64,000 nucleotides of DNA from CAZFGK01 sp964518635 (GTDB lineage: Bacteria; Zixibacteria; MSB-5A5; GN15; FEB-12), in contig CAZFGK010000007.1 in NCBI GenBank assembly GCA_964518635.1, forward strand, positions 1-64,000. Direction: 5' to 3'. The notes under the pieces were generated by a model. That model saw only the letters and a list, made by a program, of their open reading frames with translations, did no database searches and was not told the origin of the DNA. The translations under genes and the position numbers were made by a program. Shown here piece by piece: positions 32,416 through 41,985 of the stretch (within the stretch, counting starts at the first letter, position 1; each line of letters starts with the position of its first letter).

Positions 32416-33858
32416 ATGGCTTTCGACATGCTCGAAGCAATTGGACAGATTTCGCGGGAGAAGAATATCGATCTGGAAACCGTGGTCTCCACTCTCGAGG
32501 CCTCACTCATGCAGGCCGCCAAGCGGAAGTATCCAACAGCAGACAATATCTCGTTCCGCTTTGATAAGCGGAATAACGAGCTTTTCATGATTTCCACTCG
32601 CAAGGTGGTCGAAGAGGTCACGGATCCTATTTTGGAAATACGCCTGAAAGAAGCTCGCGAGATCGACAAGGCAGCTGAACTCGGTGATGATCTTGATGTC
32701 TACCTTGACTATGAAGCTGAATTTGGTCGGAATGCCATTGCATCAGCCAAGCAGATTCTCGTCCAGCGCATTCGTGAAGTCGAGCATGAACGAATCTACA
32801 ATGAATACGTCGACAAAGTCGGCACCCTGATCTCAGGTGTCGTCCAGCATATGGACAAAGGGAATGTCTATGTCAACCTCGGTCGCGGAGAAGGGGTTCT
32901 CTTTTCTCGCGAGCAGATTCCTCGTGAACGGTTTCGTCAGGGGGATCGTGTCCGTGCGTTGATTCAGGACGTGCAAAAAGGACCACGTGGTCCGCAGATA
33001 ACTCTCTCCCGCGTGAACAATGATTTCCTTCGCGCTTTGTTTGCAATGGAAGTACCGGAGATTTACGAGCGAGTGATTGAAATCAAAGCGATCTCCCGCG
33101 AACCCGGTGAACGAGCCAAGATTGCAGTCTGGTCGTCAGATGAGCGAATCGATCCGGTTGGTGCCTGCGTCGGTATCAAAGGGGTTCGTGTACAGGCAAT
33201 TGTTCGCGAATTGAATAACGAACGAATTGATATTGTGCCATACTCAGCAAATCCTGAGGTCTTTGTCACTCGTGCACTCGCTCCTGCGAAGGTGACACAT
33301 ATCGATGTCATGGATATCGAGCAGAAGATGACCGTAGTTGTCGAGGATGAAAAACTCTCTTTGGCAATTGGTCGTAATGGACAGAATGCTCGTCTTGCAT
33401 CCAAGCTGACCGGCTGGAAGATCAATATCATGTCTGACACCGAGTACGAAGAACAGCGCAAACGTGACGCTGAGATGCTTCTGCCGGTCGGGCAACTCGA
33501 AGGGGTCGGCGATAAGATCCGCGACCGTCTTATTGCCTCAGATATTTCAAGCGTTCAACGTCTTGCTTCCTCGACGGTTGACACCCTCGTAAAAATCGAA
33601 GGAATCGGACAGAAAACCGCTGAGACCTTGATCGAACGTGCCAAAGAGATGGTCGAGCAGCTCGAAAAAGAGCAGCGCAAACGTGAACGTACCCGTAAGA
33701 AAGATCCTGCGACGAAATCTGATAAACTCACCGAATCTGATATTTTCGAAGATGATGATGAACTGGTGACCGAAGCAGATACGCAGATGGAAGTTCAAGC
33801 TCCGACATTTGATGACGAGTTCGGAGACAGCGATGTGAAGAAGGATCTTCAGGAGTAA
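32416..33858 (+). CDS. nusA: transcription termination/antitermination factor NusA
   Basis: 480 residues. The N-terminal RNA polymerase-binding domain (about 1-125), an S1 domain (about 131-200; VGTLISGVVQHMDKGNVYVNL), two KH domains (about 205-345; GACVGIKGVRVQAIV and LAIGRNGQNARLASKL) and a C-terminal helix-hairpin-helix region (VGDKIRDRLIASDISSVQRL, IEGIGQKTAETL). An acidic tail ends the protein. It binds RNA polymerase and regulates pausing and termination. AGGAG about nine bases before the ATG supports the start. Confidence 0.97.
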   Translation: MAFDMLEAIGQISREKNIDLETVVSTLEASLMQAAKRKYPTADNISFRFDKRNNELFMISTRKVVEEVTDPILEIRLKEAREIDKAAELGDDLDVYLDYEAEFGRNAIASAKQILVQRIREVEHERIYNEYVDKVGTLISGVVQHMDKGNVYVNLGRGEGVLFSREQIPRERFRQGDRVRALIQDVQKGPRGPQITLSRVNNDFLRALFAMEVPEIYERVIEIKAISREPGERAKIAVWSSDERIDPVGACVGIKGVRVQAIVRELNNERIDIVPYSANPEVFVTRALAPAKVTHIDVMDIEQKMTVVVEDEKLSLAIGRNGQNARLASKLTGWKINIMSDTEYEEQRKRDAEMLLPVGQLEGVGDKIRDRLIASDISSVQRLASSTVDTLVKIEGIGQKTAETLIERAKEMVEQLEKEQRKRERTRKKDPATKSDKLTESDIFEDDDELVTEADTQMEVQAPTFDDEFGDSDVKKDLQE

Positions 33859-33861
33859 ACA

Positions 33862-36267
33862 TTGTCGACAGCCGCCCCTAAGCAGCAAAAACGCATTCAC
33901 GAGTTTTCAAAGGACTTCAAGATTTCCTCACAGGCCCTGGTGGCGGTGTTGAAAGAGTTGGGCTTTGATATCAAGTCGCACATGTCGGTTGCAACACCGG
34001 AGATGATTGCGGCGCTGAACATGCGTCTTGCGCAGGAACGGCAATCAGCACGTAAAGAGATGCACTCCAAGGATGCTGCCGCCAAGCAGGCCGCACAAGG
34101 TCCACGCCCGCAACAACAAGGGCAAGGACAGCAACAGCAGAGACCGATCACAGCCGCGAAGCCGACAGATGTCGCCGCTGGGCAACCGGTCGTACCGAAA
34201 CCTGCCTATGTTCCGCCGCCAAAGCCCGCGACGCTGATTCTCCCAAGCCAGCTTCGTGCCAATGCGAGCCGTTCTAATACTCCGGTTGCCCCGGGTGCGC
34301 CACCCGCTCCGGGAGCTCCGCCAGATCCGAATGCTGCGAGTAATACCAATCGTCGCAAGGATAAGAAAAAGGGCGGCAAGAAAGATCGCTTCGAGACTGA
34401 TCAGGAAGAGATCGCACGTACCTTTCGGGCGACGATCAACACTCTAGATGTCACCAAGGTAAAGCCGAAAGTTCGCCGTCGGGAAGATGGTCAGCTTGAA
34501 CTCCCGGATGAAGATTTCAAGACGCTTGAAGTTAATGAATATATCTCCGTAGCCGAACTTGCCGCCCTGATGGATGCCCGTCCGGTTGATGTTGTCGGGA
34601 AATTGTTTGCCATGGGTGCGATGGCGACGATCAATCATCGTCTCGACATGGATACGATCACAATGATCGCCGCTGAGTACGGTTATGAAGTAAAGCGGAA
34701 GGCGGACGTCGCCGAAGAAATCCGTCAGGAAGAGAATGTCGCCGCGATGATCGAGCGCGCCCCGGTGGTGACGGTCATGGGGCATGTCGATCATGGAAAG
34801 ACTTCGCTACTAGATTACATCAGAAAGACCAACGTGGTCAGCGGAGAATCCGGCGCGATCACGCAGCATATTGGTGCCTATGAAGTCACCCATAACAAAA
34901 AGAGAATTATCTTCTTGGATACTCCCGGTCACGAGGCATTTACCGCCATGCGTGCTCGTGGTGCGCAACTGACCGACGTCGTTATCGTCGTTGTTGCCGC
35001 TGATGAGGGCACTCGTCCGCAGTCGATCGAAGCGATCGATCACGCACGTGCTGCCAATTGCCCGATCATTGTCGCTATTACCAAGATCGATAAGCCAAAC
35101 GCAGCAATTGATAATGTAAAGCGTCAACTCGCTGAGCTGAATCTTCTTCCCGAAGACTGGGGAGGGAAGACTATTACCGTTCCTCTCTCATCCAAATCCG
35201 GAGAAGGGATCGACAAGCTTCTCGATATGATTCTCCTGCAGTCGGAAGTGATGGAGTTGAAAGCCGACCCGAGCATTCGCGGACAGGGAACAATCATCGA
35301 TGCCCGCCTTGAAAAAGGGCGTGGTCCGGTGGTGACCGTGTTGATTCAACGCGGTATTTGTAAGATCGGTGATATCATTGTCGCCGGTGTGCATAGTGGT
35401 CGCATCCGAACGATGCAGGATGACAGGAATCAGCCCCGTCCACTTGGAAAACCATCGATGGCGGTGCAGATCACAGGTCTGTCTGGCGTCCCTCAGGCAG
35501 GGGACAGCTTCATGGTCGCCAAGGATGAAGAAGAAGCTCGCGAGATTACTCTCAAGCGTGATCAGTTGAAACGTGAATATGAAGCCCGCCGTCCGATGGC
35601 ACCGACTTCCCTTGATAAGGTCTACTCGAAAATTCGAGAAGGACATATCAAAGAGGTGCGCTTACTTATCAAAGGGGACGTCGATGGCTCAGTCGAAGTG
35701 CTGGCCGATCAGCTTGGAAAAATTCAGAATGCCGAAGTCAAGACGACGATCATTCGTCGCGGCGTCGGTGCGGTCACTGAGACCGACGTCCTTCTCGCGC
35801 AGGCATCGGATGCGATTATCATTGCCTTCCATGTGACCGTCGATCCGCGCGCCCGTGAAACTGCACGCCGTGAAAAAGTCGACGTTCGGGAATATTCAAT
35901 TATTTACGAAGCTGAAAATGATGTCCGCAAGGCACTCGAAGGACTTCTCTCACCGGAGGTCAACGAAGAATTCGTTGGACTCGCCGAAGTGCGCGAGGTC
36001 TTCAAGGTGCCGAAAATCGGCTCAATTGCCGGTTGTATCGTGAAGCAGGGACGAATCAACCGCAAAGATCAGGTCCGCCTGCAGCGCGACGGGAAAATTA
36101 TTTACACCGGCTCCCTTGCTTCTCTCAGGCGCTTTAAAGATGACGCCAAAGAGGTCAAGGAAGGGTTCGAGTGCGGTATTGGGATCGAGAATTTTAACGA
36201 CATCAAGGTCGGTGACGTGATAGAGGCCTTTGAAATGGTCGAAACCGCGCGCGCACTTGAGGCCTAG
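33862..36267 (+). CDS. infB: translation initiation factor IF-2
   Basis: 801 residues. The start is TTG at 33862, three bases after the nusA stop, with AGGAG just upstream. N-terminal IF2_N (RIHEFSKDFKISSQALVAVL) is followed by a low-complexity Gln/Pro/Ala linker (~60-170). The GTPase domain has GHVDHGKT at 307-314, DTPGHEAF, and TKID in place of the usual NKxD. Domains II to IV follow to the fMet-tRNA-binding C-terminus (GSLASLRRFKDDAKEVKEGFECG with shortening). The factor positions initiator tRNA on the ribosome. No ylxR or ylxQ gene lies between nusA and infB. Confidence 0.97.
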   Translation: MSTAAPKQQKRIHEFSKDFKISSQALVAVLKELGFDIKSHMSVATPEMIAALNMRLAQERQSARKEMHSKDAAAKQAAQGPRPQQQGQGQQQQRPITAAKPTDVAAGQPVVPKPAYVPPPKPATLILPSQLRANASRSNTPVAPGAPPAPGAPPDPNAASNTNRRKDKKKGGKKDRFETDQEEIARTFRATINTLDVTKVKPKVRRREDGQLELPDEDFKTLEVNEYISVAELAALMDARPVDVVGKLFAMGAMATINHRLDMDTITMIAAEYGYEVKRKADVAEEIRQEENVAAMIERAPVVTVMGHVDHGKTSLLDYIRKTNVVSGESGAITQHIGAYEVTHNKKRIIFLDTPGHEAFTAMRARGAQLTDVVIVVVAADEGTRPQSIEAIDHARAANCPIIVAITKIDKPNAAIDNVKRQLAELNLLPEDWGGKTITVPLSSKSGEGIDKLLDMILLQSEVMELKADPSIRGQGTIIDARLEKGRGPVVTVLIQRGICKIGDIIVAGVHSGRIRTMQDDRNQPRPLGKPSMAVQITGLSGVPQAGDSFMVAKDEEEAREITLKRDQLKREYEARRPMAPTSLDKVYSKIREGHIKEVRLLIKGDVDGSVEVLADQLGKIQNAEVKTTIIRRGVGAVTETDVLLAQASDAIIIAFHVTVDPRARETARREKVDVREYSIIYEAENDVRKALEGLLSPEVNEEFVGLAEVREVFKVPKIGSIAGCIVKQGRINRKDQVRLQRDGKIIYTGSLASLRRFKDDAKEVKEGFECGIGIENFNDIKVGDVIEAFEMVETARALEA

Positions 36268-36271
36268 CTAA

Positions 36272-36304
36272 ATGGAAATAACGAAAGCACACCAAGTATC
36301 ATGA
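36272..36304 (+). promoter_or_regulatory. possible 10-codon coupling ORF before rbfA
   Basis: ATG at 36272 opens MEITKAHQVS and ends in TGA at 36302-36304, overlapping the rbfA ATG (ATGA). GAGG ten bases before this ATG is a usable ribosome site, whereas rbfA has none of its own. Re-initiation could therefore supply RbfA. The ORF may also be chance. Confidence 0.3.
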
Positions 36305-36672
36305 GTCACGCCGCACGCGGGTATGACCGCGCTGATCGTCTGGGTCAACAGATTCGACGCGAACTCGGGGTGCTTGTTGAACAGGAAGCACGTGACGTGT
36401 TCTCGGGATTGGTGACGATTACCCGCGTGCAGGTGACTCGTGATCTCCATGAGGCAAAAGTCTATTATTCCTATCTCGGTGCGACCGGTGAGAAAGAGAA
36501 AGTCGCCGAATGGATCACCCGACAGCTCGGTCATTTCCGTCATGCTGTTGGCAAAGTGATCAGTATTCGACATGTCCCTGAACTATTCTTTGTCTATGAT
36601 GAATCGATTGAGGCCGGTATCCGGCTCGAGCAACTCTTTAATGATATCCGCAACGACAGCGCAGAATCCTAA
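36301..36672 (+). CDS. rbfA: ribosome-binding factor A
   Basis: 123 residues, the normal size. The KH-like fold shows RADRLGQQIRRELGVLVEQE at the start, VTITRVQVTRDLHEAKVYYS in the middle and RHVPELFFVYDESIEAGIRLEQL at the end, the most conserved RbfA segment. It binds the 30S subunit for late 16S rRNA maturation and cold adaptation. Position after infB is the standard order. No clear ribosome site; see the small ORF overlapping its start. Confidence 0.95.
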   Translation: MSHAARGYDRADRLGQQIRRELGVLVEQEARDVFSGLVTITRVQVTRDLHEAKVYYSYLGATGEKEKVAEWITRQLGHFRHAVGKVISIRHVPELFFVYDESIEAGIRLEQLFNDIRNDSAES

Positions 36673-36691
36673 GTCACTTCAGGAACTCGAA

Positions 36692-37693
36692 GTGAAAGAG
36701 CAGCGAGTGATAATGATCTCTCGTATTGCTGAGGCGTTGTCGGAATGCTCGACTATACTCATCGTCAGTCACATTGACCCGGATGGTGACGCCCTTGGCA
36801 GTATGCTGGCGATGGATCAGTATCTGCGCGACGCTGGAAAACAGGTGATTTCCGTCTGCGATTCAGAAATTCCTGATAAGTACCGATTCCTTCCCGGTGC
36901 AAACCGAATCCTCGACACACGTTCATTGGACGCATCTAAAGTATTCGATGCTATTGTCGTTCTTGAATGTCCGGAACAATCACGAGTCGGTGCATCACTT
37001 CGCTTTTTTGAATCGGCATCACATGTTCTAGTTATCGACCATCATCATGGAAATCGAATGTTCGGAACCGTGAACTGGGTAGAACCCGCGGCATCGTCAG
37101 TCGCAGAAATGCTCTTCCAATATTTTCAGGCGACCGGTTACGAGATTTCTCCCTCTGTCGCAGATTGTCTCTATACCGGATTACTTACTGATACTGGTCG
37201 ATTCCGATACGGCTCGACCAGCGCCACAAGTTTCCAGATGGCGGCACTTCTACGAGAAGCAGGAGCAGATATCCGCGGAATCGTCGATCGGGTCTACTAT
37301 CAGATGCCGCAGTCATCGCTTCGGATGCTTGGTCAAGTACTCTCTAGTATGGAGTATCACGCTGACAATAGAATCTGTGTGCTTATGCTTACGAACGCCA
37401 TCAGAGAGGCCACCGGCGCGACCGACAGTGACTCTGACGGACTCGCGGAATACAGTTTGTACACAACCGGAGTTGAAGTCGGCCTGATATTCAAGGAAAC
37501 AACGGATGGAGCGGTAAAAGTCTCTATTCGCACCTATGACCATGTGGATGCCCAGGAGATTGCCTCGCAGTTCAATGGTGGTGGACACAAAAACGCTGCC
37601 GGTTGCAAAATTTCTGGCGCATTGCCTGACGTGAAGTCAAGAGTACTCGCCGCTACGATGCAGGCCGTTGGGAAGTTAGATCATGCGAAATAG
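36692..37693 (+). CDS. nrnA: DHH-family phosphoesterase (NrnA-like oligoribonuclease)
   Basis: 333 residues from GTG at 36692, preceded by AGGA seven bases away; an ATG at 36713 is an alternative. The DHH domain has SHIDPDGDALGSMLAMDQYL, the DHH-type VLVIDHHHGN and GLLTDTGRFRYGS, with the Asp/His metal ligands intact. The C-terminal DHHA1 domain carries the NGGGHKNAAGC motif. NrnA-type enzymes degrade nanoRNAs and convert pAp to AMP. Its place between rbfA and truB is common. The truB ATG overlaps its end by 11 bases. Confidence 0.93.
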   Translation: MKEQRVIMISRIAEALSECSTILIVSHIDPDGDALGSMLAMDQYLRDAGKQVISVCDSEIPDKYRFLPGANRILDTRSLDASKVFDAIVVLECPEQSRVGASLRFFESASHVLVIDHHHGNRMFGTVNWVEPAASSVAEMLFQYFQATGYEISPSVADCLYTGLLTDTGRFRYGSTSATSFQMAALLREAGADIRGIVDRVYYQMPQSSLRMLGQVLSSMEYHADNRICVLMLTNAIREATGATDSDSDGLAEYSLYTTGVEVGLIFKETTDGAVKVSIRTYDHVDAQEIASQFNGGGHKNAAGCKISGALPDVKSRVLAATMQAVGKLDHAK

Positions 37694-38657
37694 AGAACGC
37701 TTGAATTGCATTCTTCTCCTCGATAAACCGGCAGGTATGACCAGTCATGATGCGGTGCAAAAAGTTCGCAAGATTCTCTGTCAGCCGACCGTCGGACATA
37801 CCGGAACCCTTGATCCACTTGCCGAAGGACTCTTGCCAGTCTGCGTTGGACGATTCACCAAGCTCACCGGCTATCTTCAGGATGAAGACAAGTGCTATCT
37901 GGCGGAGTTACATCTCGGGCTAACCTCACCATCTTGCGACGCAGAGACCCTTGATCCCAAACAAGTCTCGAAATCAATTCCGGAACTGACCGTTACAGAA
38001 CGAGAACAGATTCTCGGTAATTTTCGTGGTGAGATTGAGCAAGAGGTACCGAGACACTCGGCGGTCCGAATTGACGGCAAACGTCTGTATCAACTCGCCC
38101 GGCAGGAAGAACGACAGCCGGATTTTGACAATGACTCTTCAACTCTCGAACTCCCTACGCGCGTGGTGACCATTCATCGTCTCGAAGTGCTCTCCTATAG
38201 AGCCCCCCTGTTGCGACTGGAAGTCCATTGCTCCAAAGGTACCTATATTCGGTCTCTAGCTCGCGATATTGGTGAAGCGTTGGGATGTGGCGCATACCTG
38301 AGCGCACTTCGCCGAACAGCGATTGGCTCGCTGCGGATTGAATCTGCCGTGAGTTTTGAAGCACTCCGCCACGCCGCATTGACAGACACAATCCCGAAAC
38401 TTTTTGTCAGCCCTACAAGTGTGCTGCCTTTTCCGTCACTGGTCGTCCGCCATTCCTTTGTTCCGCAAGTTAGTAACGGAATGATGCCCTCTCGCGGAGA
38501 TATTGATCGAGCTGACCGGGAAATTTTCTCCGGTGAAATCGTGATGCTGCGTGACCCTGCCGGAAATCTTCTGGCTCTGGCTCGTTGCGGACAACATTGG
38601 TCAGAACGTGGGATTGATGGTCCGCTACCCATGTCCTTTGAAAGAGTACTGGTCTAA
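37683..38657 (+). CDS. truB: tRNA pseudouridine(55) synthase
   Basis: 324 residues. Makes pseudouridine 55 in the T-loop of tRNAs. The catalytic Asp44 lies in GHTGTLDPLAEGLLP and the N-terminus (LLLDKPAGMTSHDAVQKVRK) is the family pattern; VHCSKGTYIRSLARDIGEALG is the second conserved block. The last ~70 residues hold a PUA-like extension. Start overlaps the upstream gene; the stop shares bases with the ribF start (TAATG). Confidence 0.96.
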   Translation: MRNRERLNCILLLDKPAGMTSHDAVQKVRKILCQPTVGHTGTLDPLAEGLLPVCVGRFTKLTGYLQDEDKCYLAELHLGLTSPSCDAETLDPKQVSKSIPELTVTEREQILGNFRGEIEQEVPRHSAVRIDGKRLYQLARQEERQPDFDNDSSTLELPTRVVTIHRLEVLSYRAPLLRLEVHCSKGTYIRSLARDIGEALGCGAYLSALRRTAIGSLRIESAVSFEALRHAALTDTIPKLFVSPTSVLPFPSLVVRHSFVPQVSNGMMPSRGDIDRADREIFSGEIVMLRDPAGNLLALARCGQHWSERGIDGPLPMSFERVLV

Positions 38658-39610
38658 TGGCCACTTTGTACGAACAAGGGATGGATCTCCCATTTGGTCC
38701 CAGTCGTCGCACGGTGATTACCGTCGGGACCTTTGACGGTCTCCATCTTGGTCACCGAGAAATTCTCAAGCAGGTTGAGCAAACGGCGAAAAAGATGAAT
38801 GCGGAACCTGTCTTAGTCACCTTTGATCCGCATCCGCGCCATGTTGTCTCCGGGAAATCGGAACCAAAACTTCTCACGACCCGTGAAGAGAAGATCGAAA
38901 TCCTCAAATCATTTTTCAGTGGTTCAATCGTGATTCTCCCGTTTGACAGTACGCTTCAGGGATTGTCGGCACGGGATTTTGTGAAGGATATTCTCATTGC
39001 AAGATTTGCACCCGTCCATATGGTGATCGGATATGACCACGCCTTCGGGCGGAACCGCGGTGGAACTACTGGCGACTTGCAATTGCTCGGAGAGGAGCTT
39101 GACTTCACCGTCGATGTCGTCGAGCCCATCCTGCTGAATGGCAAACCGAACTCTTCCTCTCGCATACGCGCCGCATTGGCTGAGGGGAACCTCCCTTATG
39201 CCAATGAGTTGCTCGGATCAAGCTTCGGCATACTTGGAATTGTCGAAAAGGGAATAGGAAAAGGGCATGAGCTGGGCTTTCCCACCGCCAATTTGGGTGT
39301 CCCTCGCGAAAAGCTTATCCCACGAGAAGGGGTCTATGCCTGTACTGCCGTATTGCACGGCGAGGGCTACCCTGGAGTCCTCTTTATGGGTACCAATTAC
39401 CTCAATCCTGAAGAAAAACAGACGATTGAAGTCCATCTGTTCAATTTCAATCGGGATATTTATACTTCCCGGCTCTGGTTGTATCCTTCCGCCTACCTCC
39501 GCGAGAATCGCCGTTTCGAATCGGTCGATGCACTCATCGCGCAGATCAGGAAAGATACCGACCAGGCCATGACAATGATGACAAATACACAATACATGAT
39601 AAAGGAGTAA
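38657..39610 (+). CDS. ribF: bifunctional riboflavin kinase / FMN adenylyltransferase
   Basis: 317 residues. The N-terminal adenylyltransferase domain shows VGTFDGLHLGHREIL (nucleotidyl-transfer HxGH) and GYDHAFGRNRGG. The C-terminal riboflavin kinase domain shows GIGKGHELGFPTANLGV. Makes FMN and then FAD. The ATG overlaps the truB stop. AAGGAG (39602-39606) near its end serves rpsO. Confidence 0.96.
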   Translation: MATLYEQGMDLPFGPSRRTVITVGTFDGLHLGHREILKQVEQTAKKMNAEPVLVTFDPHPRHVVSGKSEPKLLTTREEKIEILKSFFSGSIVILPFDSTLQGLSARDFVKDILIARFAPVHMVIGYDHAFGRNRGGTTGDLQLLGEELDFTVDVVEPILLNGKPNSSSRIRAALAEGNLPYANELLGSSFGILGIVEKGIGKGHELGFPTANLGVPREKLIPREGVYACTAVLHGEGYPGVLFMGTNYLNPEEKQTIEVHLFNFNRDIYTSRLWLYPSAYLRENRRFESVDALIAQIRKDTDQAMTMMTNTQYMIKE

Positions 39611-39616
39611 GAACCC

Positions 39617-39886
39617 ATGCCAGTCTCAAAAGCGCGGGTTGTCGAGGTCATCACCGGCCACCGTCTGCATGAAACCGACACCGGATCACCGGAAGTCCAG
39701 ATTGCAGTGCTGACCGAAAAGATCGTGCATCTCACAGGACACATGCAAACACACCCGAAGGACTTTCATAGCCGTCAGGGATTACTGAAGATGGTCGGAA
39801 AGCGTCGCCGCCTGCTGGACTATCTCAAGTCGCGTGATATCGAGAGCTACCGCGACATGCTCAACCAGCTCAACCTCCGACGCTAG
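39617..39886 (+). CDS. rpsO: 30S ribosomal protein S15
   Basis: 89 residues, exactly the family length. Characteristic blocks: TDTGSPEVQIAVLTEKI, HLTGHMQTHPKDFHSRQGL and KMVGKRRRLLDYLKSRD. Binds 16S rRNA in the central domain. AAGGAG is 10 bases before the ATG. It is followed 8 bases later by pnp, the conserved rpsO-pnp pair. Confidence 0.98.
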   Translation: MPVSKARVVEVITGHRLHETDTGSPEVQIAVLTEKIVHLTGHMQTHPKDFHSRQGLLKMVGKRRRLLDYLKSRDIESYRDMLNQLNLRR

Positions 39887-39894
39887 GGGTGGGA

Positions 39895-41985
39895 ATGATT
39901 CATTCTGTCTCATTAGAACTTGGTGGTCGTACACTGACCATCGAAACAGGTCGTCTTGCACGCCAGTCCAATGGTGCGGTCACCGTTCGCTACGGCGATT
40001 CGATGATCATCGCGACGGTCTGCGCCAATCCGGAACCGAAACTGGGCTTTGATTTCTTTCCACTCACCGTGGAATACAAAGAGAAATCATATGCCGCCGG
40101 CAAAATTCCGGGTGGCTTTTTCAAGCGAGAAGGGCGACCGACCGAGAAAGAGATTCTCTCTTCTCGTATTATTGATCGTCCGATACGGCCATTGTTTCCC
40201 GAGGATTTCCGTGGCGAAACACAGTGTATCTCCTATGTCATCTCGCATGACCAGGAGAATGAAACTGATGTGATGGCATTAGTCGGCACGGCGGCTGCCA
40301 TTGCAGTTTCCGATGTACCGATGGCAAAAGTCATCGCCGGAGTCCGTGTTGGTCGCATAGATGGTGAGTTTGTCACCAATCCTACGATCAGTCAGCTGGA
40401 AGGCAGCGATCTCAATCTCACCATCGCGGGAAGCGCGGGGGAGATTACCATGGTCGAAGGTGGCTGTTACGAAGTTAGTGAAGAGGATATTATCGCCGGA
40501 CTTACCTACGGTCACGAACAGATCAAGTTGATCATAGCCAAGATTCAGGAACTGGTCGCAAAGGCTGGAAAACCGAAATTTGTCTATACTCCGGTGAGCG
40601 TCGATCAGACTCTCAAAGGTCGTGTTGCCGCTGCAGTCGGTTCGAAGTACGGCGAATTCAACCGTATCGCCGACAAGGAAACTCGTCGCACGAGCAAGAA
40701 AGAATTCGAAAAAGGGATCATCACTACACTTGCCGTCGAATTTCCAGGAATGGAAAAAGACATTGCCACCGTATTGCATGACCTTGATTCTGCGGCAATG
40801 CGTTCGATGATCCTTGACGAAGGTATTCGTATCGATGGTCGTAAGACTGATGATATTCGTGAGATCAACTGTGAAGTGAACTTTCTGCCCCGAGCACACG
40901 GCTCAGCAGTTTTCACCCGCGGTCAAACTCAGTCACTGGTTGCAGTGACACTCGGTACAAAGATGGACGAGCAGCGCATGGACGAACTCGAAGGTGAGTC
41001 GACCAAGAGCTACATGCTCCATTACAATTTCCCGCCATTCTCAACCGGTGAAACCAAGCCACTCCGTGGTACCAGCCGTCGAGAAATCGGGCATGGTGCT
41101 CTCGCTGAGCGCGCTTTGTTGCCGGTGATTCCGAATGAGTCGAGCTTCCCGTACACTGTGCGGGTAGTTTCGGAAATCATGGAATCAAACGGATCGTCGT
41201 CGATGGCCTCAGTCTGTGGTGGCTCACTTGCCATGATGGATGCAGGAATGCCGATCAAGACCGCAGTTGCCGGTATCGCGATGGGTTTGATCACCGAAGG
41301 AAAGAAAGTTGCCGTCCTGACCGACATCCTCGGGGATGAAGATCATTTCGGCGATATGGATTTCAAAGTTGCCGGTACGATGACCGGAATCACTGCCATT
41401 CAGATGGATATCAAGATCGATGGTCTGGATATCCCGACGATGCGCCTCGCGCTTGAAAAAGCACTCGTTGCCCGGAAATTCATTCTTGGCAAAATGAACG
41501 AGACTATTTCAAAACATCGTGATGACCTTTCGACCTACGCCCCTAGAATTATCACCATAAAGATTAACCCGTCAAAGATCGGCGAGGTAATTGGACCTGG
41601 TGGCAAGATGATTCGCTCGATTGTTGAAGAGACTGGCGCAAAGATCGACATCAGTGATGATGGTACGGTTTTGATTGCATCGGTGGATGCCGAAGCCGGG
41701 CTCGCCGCCAAGGCGCGTGTCGAAGCGATTGCCGCCGAAGCTGAAATGGGTCGTACCTATAACGGTGTCGTGCGTCGCGTTGCAGACTTCGGTGCCTTTG
41801 TTGAGATATTCCCCGGAACGGATGGACTCGTCCATATTTCTGAACTCGACACCAAGCGAGTCGGAAAAGTAGAGGATGTCGTTCGTGTCGGTGATCGTAT
41901 CGAAGTGAAGGTCATCAACATCGACAATGATGGGAAAATTCGTCTGTCACGGAGGGCACTGCTTCTCGAAAAAGCAGAGTCATGA
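39895..41985 (+). CDS. pnp: polyribonucleotide nucleotidyltransferase (PNPase)
   Basis: 696 residues from the ATG at 39895, preceded by GGGGTGGG; a GTG six bases earlier is an alternative. Two RNase PH domains (about 1-225 and 305-545) with the helical linker between, then KH (about 555-615; PSKIGEVIGPGGKMIRSIVEETG) and S1 (about 620-690; GRTYNGVVRRVADFGAFVEI) domains. 3'-5' phosphorolytic RNA decay and degradosome core. The stop overlaps the start of the M16 gene. Confidence 0.97.
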   Translation: MIHSVSLELGGRTLTIETGRLARQSNGAVTVRYGDSMIIATVCANPEPKLGFDFFPLTVEYKEKSYAAGKIPGGFFKREGRPTEKEILSSRIIDRPIRPLFPEDFRGETQCISYVISHDQENETDVMALVGTAAAIAVSDVPMAKVIAGVRVGRIDGEFVTNPTISQLEGSDLNLTIAGSAGEITMVEGGCYEVSEEDIIAGLTYGHEQIKLIIAKIQELVAKAGKPKFVYTPVSVDQTLKGRVAAAVGSKYGEFNRIADKETRRTSKKEFEKGIITTLAVEFPGMEKDIATVLHDLDSAAMRSMILDEGIRIDGRKTDDIREINCEVNFLPRAHGSAVFTRGQTQSLVAVTLGTKMDEQRMDELEGESTKSYMLHYNFPPFSTGETKPLRGTSRREIGHGALAERALLPVIPNESSFPYTVRVVSEIMESNGSSSMASVCGGSLAMMDAGMPIKTAVAGIAMGLITEGKKVAVLTDILGDEDHFGDMDFKVAGTMTGITAIQMDIKIDGLDIPTMRLALEKALVARKFILGKMNETISKHRDDLSTYAPRIITIKINPSKIGEVIGPGGKMIRSIVEETGAKIDISDDGTVLIASVDAEAGLAAKARVEAIAAEAEMGRTYNGVVRRVADFGAFVEIFPGTDGLVHISELDTKRVGKVEDVVRVGDRIEVKVINIDNDGKIRLSRRALLLEKAES

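Noticed and set aside
34285..34305. CGGGTGCGCCACCC in infB, matching the REP right end over 14 bases
   Set aside because: It lies in the Pro/Gly/Ala-coding linker of IF-2, keeps the reading frame and has no hairpin partner or foot sequence, so chance similarity of GC-rich codons is the simplest explanation.
40279..40899. 206-codon frame antisense to pnp
   Set aside because: Lies opposite an intact PNPase RNase PH domain and shows no domain or ribosome site.
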